Positions 16,036 through 20,840 of a DNA stretch of 20,840 nucleotides are shown one piece after another; within the stretch, counting starts at the first letter, position 1, and each line of letters opens with the position of its first letter. The stretch lies in assembly GCA_965365465.1 (NCBI GenBank), contig CBDUBU010000034.1:1-20840 (forward strand). The letters run 5' to 3'. A program made the translations under genes and the position numbers. Under the pieces are notes generated by a model. That model worked only from the letters and a program-made list of their open reading frames with translations. It searched no databases and had not been told where the DNA came from. Source of the stretch: CBDUBU01 sp965365465 (lineage in GTDB: Bacteria > Bacteroidota > Rhodothermia > Rhodothermales > DASSAV01).

Positions 16036-17441
16036 AGAACAGTCACGATTCCCGCTCCGGGAGGGTTAAATCCGAATCCGGTAAGGCCGAAAAGGCAGGA
16101 GTTGCAATGCTCGGCTTTGGCTTTTTGACATTGCTGCTTGCTGCCTTCGGAGTAGGCCGTGAGAACCCGGCGCTGATGCTGGGCGTGATTTTCGCAGCGA
16201 TCGCTGCGGGTGCAGCGTTGTACTTCATAAAGTACCTGAAGCGACCTGCCGGCATCGACAACGACGGGATCTGGTTTTCTTCAGCGACAGCCCTGGGCGC
16301 ATGGGCATGGGCTATAGGCGTGGTTCTCACCGGGTTCTACATTCTGTTGTACTGGTTTCCCTGGACGCTGGAGTATCTGATTCGCCTGTTCGATCCGTTC
16401 AGCCATTGGATGCGCGGGCAGGAGGCAGATCGGTGGTTTCTCTATGGCGCCTTCTATACGCTGGCTGTTCTGCTGATGGGTGCACGGGCCTTTCTAAAAT
16501 ACCGGCACAGCCGGTATCAGGTGGTCAGGACCGCCTCGGTTATGTTTTTCCAACTCGGATTCGCATTCATCATCCCGTACCTCCTCGTCCTTTTCAACAA
16601 GCCGGAGTTCTACTTCCACTATTTCTGGCCCCTCAAGTACGACTATCTCTGGCCCGGCACGGTGGGCTGGCTCTCCGACTCCGGAAGAATAGGGGTGTTC
16701 ATGGTCTTCTGGGGTGCGATGATGATCCTCATCGCAACGCCGGTGCTGACGTACTTTTTTGGAAAACGCTGGTATTGCTCGTGGGTATGCGGGTGCGGAG
16801 CGCTGGCCGAGACGGCGGGAGATCCCTACCGGCACCTTTCTGACAAATCCCTTCGTGCATGGCGGATAGAGCGCTGGATGATTCACTCGGTTCTCGTCCT
16901 GGTGGTGATTACGACTGCGCTGCTCTGGATCAACTCGGCAACCGGAGGCGGCGTGCTGGGTGCGCTCTCAGGCCCCTTTTCCAGAGGATACGGCTTTGCA
17001 ATTGGACTCGTTTTTTCAGGAGTCATCGGAGTCGGCTTCTATCCGTTGATGGGCGCGCGCGTGTGGTGCCGTTTCGGGTGCCCTATGGCGGCCTTGCTCG
17101 GTATGCAGCAGAAGTGGTTCTCCCGTTTCCGCATCACAACCAATGGCGGCCAGTGTATTTCATGCGGAAACTGCTCGACCTATTGTGAGATGGGGATCGA
17201 TGTGCGCTGGTATGCCCAGCGGGGACAGAATATCATCCGGTCATCTTGTGTGGGATGTGGCATATGCGCCTCCGTTTGTCCCCGTGGGGTGCTCAAGCTG
17301 GAAAACGGTCCAAAGGAGACACGCTATAATGGCCCTGTGCTTTTCGCACCTGAGCAATTGACGGTGCTGACCGATGAAATGTGGCACGGAATGCCGGTCA
17401 GAAAAGGGGCCAATCCCCAAACCGTTGTCTCCCCGGAATAA
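16032..17441 (+). CDS. NapH/NosR-like membrane 4Fe-4S protein
   Basis: Polytopic membrane protein of 469 residues with about eight hydrophobic helices and cytoplasmic iron-sulfur clusters. It has two NapH/NosR-type membrane-edge cysteine motifs: RWYCSWVCGCG (Cys249, 253, 255; the usual CP is replaced by CGC) and WCRFGCP (Cys346, 350). Near the end are two ferredoxin-like 4Fe-4S sites, CISCGNCSTYC (Cys375-385; EM instead of P follows) and CVGCGICASVCP (Cys406-416). Such proteins pass electrons between quinols and soluble partners. The ATG at 16032 overlaps the flavoprotein stop by 4 bases and follows a strong GGAGGA, so translation is coupled. A longer frame from 15963 lies wholly inside the previous gene. 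No nap, nos or nitrite reductase gene is nearby, so the role is open. Confidence 0.87.
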   Translation: MKNSHDSRSGRVKSESGKAEKAGVAMLGFGFLTLLLAAFGVGRENPALMLGVIFAAIAAGAALYFIKYLKRPAGIDNDGIWFSSATALGAWAWAIGVVLTGFYILLYWFPWTLEYLIRLFDPFSHWMRGQEADRWFLYGAFYTLAVLLMGARAFLKYRHSRYQVVRTASVMFFQLGFAFIIPYLLVLFNKPEFYFHYFWPLKYDYLWPGTVGWLSDSGRIGVFMVFWGAMMILIATPVLTYFFGKRWYCSWVCGCGALAETAGDPYRHLSDKSLRAWRIERWMIHSVLVLVVITTALLWINSATGGGVLGALSGPFSRGYGFAIGLVFSGVIGVGFYPLMGARVWCRFGCPMAALLGMQQKWFSRFRITTNGGQCISCGNCSTYCEMGIDVRWYAQRGQNIIRSSCVGCGICASVCPRGVLKLENGPKETRYNGPVLFAPEQLTVLTDEMWHGMPVRKGANPQTVVSPE

Positions 17442-17472
17442 ATCTTTTGTGCCGAGGTTATGTTCTGGCATC

Positions 17473-17511
17473 CCAGTTGTCTGAGAAAAGGTCACATTTA
17501 CGGACAACTGG
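17473..17511 (+). promoter_or_regulatory. inverted repeat overlapping the comM ribosome binding site
   Basis: CCAGTTGTC (17473-17481) pairs exactly with GACAACTGG (17503-17511) across a 21-base loop. The last two bases of the right arm are part of the Shine-Dalgarno GGAG (17510-17513), seven bases before the ATG. In RNA the stem could limit ribosome access; as DNA it could be an operator. Confidence 0.45.
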
Positions 17512-17520
17512 AGACAGAGT

Positions 17521-19065
17521 ATGCTATCTCGCGTCTGGAGCAGTGCAACCCTGGGGGTTGACGCGCTTCCTGTTGAAATTGAAACCAATGTCACTTCCGG
17601 GATGCCGTGTTACACGGTGGTTGGCTTGCCCGATGGAGCGGTTCGGGAAAGCCGCGACCGGATTCAGGCAGCGCTGAAGAATGTCTGTCTCCCCGCGCCG
17701 CGCGGCGTCATCACCGTCAACCTTGCCCCCGCAGACGTGCGTAAGGAAGGCGCTGCCTTTGACCTTCCCATTGCCCTCGGACTGATAGCGGCCGGCGGCG
17801 GCTACATCGAGCAGGCCCGACTCGACGAACTGTTCATTACAGGAGAACTGGCCCTCGATGGGAAAGTGCGTCCCGTTCGCGGGGTGTTGCCCATGGCTAT
17901 ACGCGCCCGGCAGGAGGGCAGGCGCGCCGTAGTGGTACCTGCTGATAATGCCGCCGAAGCCTCTGTGGTAGAGGGACTAACCGTATACCCGGTTGCTACG
18001 ATTACCGATGCCTTCAACGTGCTGACAGAGCATGAAGAGGCTCCGGCTCCGTTTCAGCGCGATCTGGCAGCGCTTTTTGAAGAGGCAGGACATTACCCTA
18101 CCGACTTCTCGGACGTACGCGGGCAGGAAAATGTGAAGCGCGCCCTCGAAGTGTCGGCAGCCGGAGGGCACAACGTGCTTATGGTCGGCCCACCCGGCTC
18201 CGGCAAGACGATGCTGGCCCGACGCCTGCCAACCATCCTGCCCCCGCTGACGCCGGACGAGGCGCTTGAAACCACCAAAATTCATTCCGTGGGGGGAAAG
18301 TTGCGGGGAGGGTCAGGGCTGGTCGCTACCCGTCCTTTCCGCGCTCCACATCATACGATCTCAGACGCAGGGCTGTGTGGAGGCGGAGCCAACCCCATGC
18401 CCGGAGAAATCTCACTGGCCCACAACGGTGTGCTGTTCCTCGACGAACTGCCCGAGTTTCAACGGCAAGTGCTGGAAGTGCTGCGTCAGCCCCTCGAAGA
18501 AGGCTGCATCACCATCAGCCGGGCGCGGTTTTCCGCAGAATATCCTGCCAGGTTCATGCTTGTTGCCAGCATGAACCCCTGTCCCTGCGGGCATCTCAAC
18601 GACCCGATGCGGGAGTGCGTTTGCAATCCACCGCAGGTGCAGCGCTACCTTTCCAAAATCAGCGGGCCGTTGATGGATAGAATCGACCTGCATATCGAAG
18701 TGACGCCGGTCCCTTTTGAAGAGTTGAACAAGCGGGGAGAAGGGGAGAAGTCGGAGTGCGTGCGCGCCAGGGTCATTGCTGCCCGACAGGTGCAGGCCCG
18801 ACGTTTTAAAGAGGCAGCAGGCGCCTACTGCAACGCCCAGATGGGATCCCGCCTTGTGCGGCAGCACTGCGCGCTCGATGCCACAGGTCAGAACCTGATG
18901 AAGATGGCGATCCAGCGGCTCGGGCTGAGCGCAAGGGCTTACGACCGCATTCTCAAAGTTTCACGCACGATAGCCGATCTTGGCGGATCCGAAGCAATAC
19001 GCCCGGAGCACCTCTCGGAAGCCATTCAGTACCGCTCGCTGGATCGTAGCTGGTGGCATGGTTAA
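17521..19065 (+). CDS. comM: ComM/YifB-family Mg-chelatase-like AAA+ ATPase
   Basis: Full-length 514-residue ComM/YifB protein. In naturally competent bacteria ComM is a hexameric helicase that promotes branch migration of incoming DNA during transformation; in others its role is unclear. The N-terminal S5/Lon-protease-like fold covers about 1-170 (MLSRVWSSATLGVDALPVEIE, VVGLPDGAVRESRDRIQAA). The AAA+ core has Walker A GPPGSGKT (223-230), GGGANPMPGEISLAHNGVLFLDELPEF with Walker B (304-310), and MNPCPCG...CVCNP (351-370), four cysteines that could bind zinc. The C-terminal lid has LGLSARAYDRILKVSRTIADL. GGAG seven bases upstream supports the start. The leader carries an inverted repeat. No other competence genes are in the window. 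Confidence 0.94.
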   Translation: MLSRVWSSATLGVDALPVEIETNVTSGMPCYTVVGLPDGAVRESRDRIQAALKNVCLPAPRGVITVNLAPADVRKEGAAFDLPIALGLIAAGGGYIEQARLDELFITGELALDGKVRPVRGVLPMAIRARQEGRRAVVVPADNAAEASVVEGLTVYPVATITDAFNVLTEHEEAPAPFQRDLAALFEEAGHYPTDFSDVRGQENVKRALEVSAAGGHNVLMVGPPGSGKTMLARRLPTILPPLTPDEALETTKIHSVGGKLRGGSGLVATRPFRAPHHTISDAGLCGGGANPMPGEISLAHNGVLFLDELPEFQRQVLEVLRQPLEEGCITISRARFSAEYPARFMLVASMNPCPCGHLNDPMRECVCNPPQVQRYLSKISGPLMDRIDLHIEVTPVPFEELNKRGEGEKSECVRARVIAARQVQARRFKEAAGAYCNAQMGSRLVRQHCALDATGQNLMKMAIQRLGLSARAYDRILKVSRTIADLGGSEAIRPEHLSEAIQYRSLDRSWWHG

Positions 19066-19094
19066 TAAGTGCTTTGCCTCTCGAAAAAAGCCGC

Positions 19095-19133
19095 GCAGGC
19101 AGGTTGCCGGAATAACCTGTTGCGCCTGCCTGC
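19095..19133 (-). terminator. hairpin with a T6 run on the minus strand
   Basis: GCAGGCAGG (19095-19103) pairs with CCTGCCTGC (19125-19133). An alternative inner stem CAGGTT/AACCTG is also possible. On the minus strand the stem is followed by GCGGCTTTTTT, which looks like an intrinsic terminator; on the + strand no T-tract follows. It lies 29 bp after the comM stop. No minus-strand gene is seen upstream of it, so it may stop an unseen antisense transcript or simply be a palindromic repeat. Confidence 0.4.
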
Positions 19134-19290
19134 TATAGCCTACCTTTCCCGCTAATCCTCGGCAGCGCAGCCAGGCAGCGCCCCACCAGAGCGTACCTTC
19201 TTGCCGCAAACCCCTGCAAGCTTCACAACCTGGATCCTTCGAGCGCTACAGGAGGGCGCTTCGGACAGGTTTCATTTATATCCTTGACTG

Positions 19291-19319
19291 TCGTGTCATG
19301 CTGAACGAAGTGAAGCATT
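19291..19319 (+). repeat. TGTCATGCTGAACGAAGTGAAGCAT repeat-like element
   Basis: The string matches, as I recall it, a widespread intergenic repeat type (GTCATxCTGAxCGAAGxGAAGxAT) found in many bacterial genomes. Its ends, ATGCT and AGCAT, are complementary. Only a 14-base partial match (6023-6036) occurs elsewhere in the window. Confidence 0.5.
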
Positions 19320-19478
19320 CATACTATCAAACTTGCAGGCGCTCAATGCGGCGCGACACTGCTGAAGTCAACCGGGCAGACCATCCGGAACCGCTAACAA
19401 GAAAAAAGGGCGCTCCAGCGCAACGACAAGGCTATGATGTGACAGGAAAAGAAAAGAAATAAAGCGGCGGCGGGCACG

Positions 19479-19568
19479 AAACCGCGTTTTGGGCCGCAAA
19501 AACCGCAAAACGGCCTTCCTGATGGTAAAAACGGCATTTTTCCTGAACGAAAAACCGCAATAAACCGC
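19479..19568 (+). repeat. four phased AAACCGCAA-type direct repeats
   Basis: ACCGC, each time preceded by A-runs, occurs at 19481, 19502, 19554 and 19564. The steps are 21, 52 and 10 bases, close to whole helical turns. Within the block, CGTTTTG/CAAAACG and GGCCG/CGGCC can form competing hairpins. It lies 190-275 bp upstream of the predicted amt -35 box. This could be an array of protein-binding sites or low-complexity drift. Confidence 0.35.
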
Positions 19569-19738
19569 AAAATAATCCACAAGAAGTGTGCAGCGAGAGT
19601 GCTGGTATCAGACTGGATCGACTTTTACAACCTGCCAGACCGTCGCTCCGTTCAGGCAATTCCCGGAGCTTACCCCTTCACAAAGGGCATAACATCCTGT
19701 AATATTGTACCGGAAGCGCTTTTTATGAGATCATCGAC

Positions 19739-19785
19739 AAAAAAATTTTAAATTAGTTGTACCTTTTAGGAGATATGCTTAAAAT
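19739..19785 (+). promoter_or_regulatory. predicted amt promoter with UP-like element
   Basis: An A/T-only block (about 19738-19755) resembling an UP element is followed by TTGTAC (19757-19762), a 17-base spacer and TAAAAT (19780-19785). The expected start is near 19792, 44 bases before the ATG. No sigma-54 GG-N10-GC motif is seen, although nitrogen control through sigma-54 is common for amt genes elsewhere. Confidence 0.55.
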
Positions 19786-19835
19786 ATTTAGCCGTTAGAT
19801 GTCTGGGGCGTAACTAATCAACTTAATCAACAACT

Positions 19836-20840
19836 ATGAAACGCAGACTCTCCTTACTTACCCTCTTCACAATCGCAGGCGCTCAGGTCGCTTTTGCGCA
19901 GGATGCAGAGGGGGCGGCTGCCATCTCTGCGGCTGATACCTCGTGGCTTCTTATCTCTACGGCCCTGGTGTTGCTGATGACGCCCGCGCTTGCCTTTTTC
20001 TATGGTGGACTGGTTCGCTCGAAGAATTCGCTGAACACGATGATGATGAGCTTCGCTGCGCTCGGCGTGGTAGGGGTTACATGGGCGCTGTTCGGATATT
20101 CCCTCGCATTCAGCGAAGGATCTTCGTGGATAGGAGGATTTTCGATGCTGTTTCTGCAAGGCGTAGGGCTGGAAGCGAATGGCTCTATTCCTCACCTGCT
20201 GTTTATGGCCTTCCAGGGAACCTTCGCTATCATCACGGCAGCGCTGATCTCAGGGGCCGTCGTGGAGCGGATGCGTTTTAATGCCTACCTCACCTTTATC
20301 GCCGTCTGGAGCATCCTTGTTTACGCTCCGGTTGCGCACTGGGTATGGGGCGGCGGCTGGCTCGGCGCTATGGGTGCTCTGGATTTTGCCGGAGGAGCAG
20401 TCGTACATGTGAATGCAGGGGCTGCTGCTGTTGTGGCGGCGCTCTTTCTGGGAGCGCGTAAGGATCATGGCCGTCAGGCATTTCTGCCGCATCACGTCCC
20501 GTTTGTGCTGCTAGGCGCCGGGCTGCTGTGGTTCGGATGGTTTGGTTTCAACGGAGGCAGTGCGCTGGCCTCCAATGGTACGGCTGCGCTGGCTTTCGTC
20601 AATACCATGCTGGCCCCGGCGGCAACCCTGGTTGTCTGGACGCTGTTGGACTATGCGCGAACCAAACGGATTACGGCGGTTGGCGTGGCTACCGGTATTG
20701 TGGTCGGACTTGTGGCGGTCACCCCGGCGGCAGGCTTTGTTTCCCCACTTTCATCGCTGATTATAGGCGGCATCGCTGCCTTCCCGAGCTACTTCCTGAT
20801 TATGTGGCGGGCGCGCACACGGTTTGACGACTCGCTCGAC
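19836..20840 (+). CDS. amt: ammonium transporter, 5' part (cut by window end)
   Basis: Amt/MEP-family channel that brings ammonium into the cell. The first 335 residues are present and the frame is open at the window edge. A signal peptide (MKRRLSLLTLFTIAGAQVAFA, cut before Gln22) precedes the pore domain, as in E. coli AmtB. Family motifs are FFYGGLVRSKN (54-64), FMAFQGTFAIITAALISGA (123-141), LDFAGGAVVHVNAG (182-195) with the first pore histidine His191, and GWFGFNGGS (234-242). The sequence stops at DDSLD, just before where the second pore histidine motif (FGVHG) would be expected. No Shine-Dalgarno is seen; the leader is A-rich. A glnK gene often follows amt and may lie beyond the window. 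Confidence 0.95.
   Translation, partial: MKRRLSLLTLFTIAGAQVAFAQDAEGAAAISAADTSWLLISTALVLLMTPALAFFYGGLVRSKNSLNTMMMSFAALGVVGVTWALFGYSLAFSEGSSWIGGFSMLFLQGVGLEANGSIPHLLFMAFQGTFAIITAALISGAVVERMRFNAYLTFIAVWSILVYAPVAHWVWGGGWLGAMGALDFAGGAVVHVNAGAAAVVAALFLGARKDHGRQAFLPHHVPFVLLGAGLLWFGWFGFNGGSALASNGTAALAFVNTMLAPAATLVVWTLLDYARTKRITAVGVATGIVVGLVAVTPAAGFVSPLSSLIIGGIAAFPSYFLIMWRARTRFDDSLD

Larger units (their letters stand above)
19066..19835. other. 770-bp non-coding stretch with repeats before amt
   Basis: No convincing gene is seen; short frames here show low-complexity basic proteins. In order it holds a GCAGGCAGG/CCTGCCTGC hairpin (19095-19133), a TGTCATGCTGAACGAAGTG element (19291-19319), an A-rich block with four ACCGC repeats (19479-19568), and an AT-rich promoter region (19735-19835). 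The drop in G+C towards the end fits a promoter region. Confidence 0.6.

Noticed and set aside
19570..19580. AATAATCCACA resembles a DnaA box
   Set aside because: It has one mismatch, stands alone, and no dnaA, gyrB or AT-rich 13-mer array is near, so it gives no support for an origin.
19368..19580. 70-codon minus-strand frame in the A-rich block
   Set aside because: The predicted protein is low-complexity and Phe/Arg-rich with no motif, explained by the AAACCGC repeats.

Overview
This is a moderately G+C-rich bacterial chromosome segment (high fifties percent by eye) carrying housekeeping and metabolic genes on both strands. I see no phage, plasmid, transposase or CRISPR content. The organism is probably a Bacteroidota-like bacterium, perhaps of the Rhodothermia. 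The reasons are an exported PF00756-type esterase, a GH88 enzyme, a three-part pntAA/pntAB/pntB transhydrogenase, a Tat-type aldo/keto reductase, and Shine-Dalgarno sequences that are strong before some genes and absent before others. This is a low-confidence guess. Several promoters look like ordinary sigma-70 sites: tRNA-Phe TTGACG-17-TATCAT, pnt TTGCAT-17-TAAAAT, amt TTGTAC-17-TAAAAT.

Layout: (1) 8-2638, serA and serC on the + strand, the first two steps of serine synthesis. The SerA N-terminus looks like the first ~48 residues of a MoaB molybdopterin protein joined to a PGDH body that lacks its own first strand and helix. (2) 2704-5888, the proton-translocating transhydrogenase pntAA-pntAB-pntB, with a perfect 13-bp dyad placed exactly around the -35 of its promoter. 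(3) 6269-8498, minus strand, an SDR overlapping a GH88-type unsaturated glucuronyl hydrolase, with a 10-bp dyad over the promoter. (4) 8594-10993, minus strand, an OmpR-type regulator and sensor kinase with an intrinsic terminator. (5) 11254-12255, a Tat-exported aldo/keto reductase. (6) 12376-12560, tRNA-Phe(GAA) with its own promoter and a bidirectional terminator. (7) 12652-14440, minus strand, NAD kinase followed by a secreted esterase. (8) 14650-17441, an FAD/NAD(P) oxidoreductase translationally coupled (ATGA overlap) to a NapH/NosR-like membrane iron-sulfur protein. (9) 17521-19065, the ComM/YifB AAA ATPase, with a leader hairpin overlapping its ribosome binding site. (10) 19066-19835, a repeat-rich non-coding stretch, then the start of an Amt ammonium transporter cut by the window end.

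A theme is pyridine-nucleotide handling: transhydrogenase and NAD kinase set the NADP(H) pool, while several NAD(P)-linked oxidoreductases (SDR, AKR, FAD protein) would use it. The most unusual items are the MoaB-SerA chimera, the pnt promoter dyad, the FAD plus membrane-ferredoxin pair of unknown electron acceptor, and the helically phased ACCGC repeats upstream of amt.
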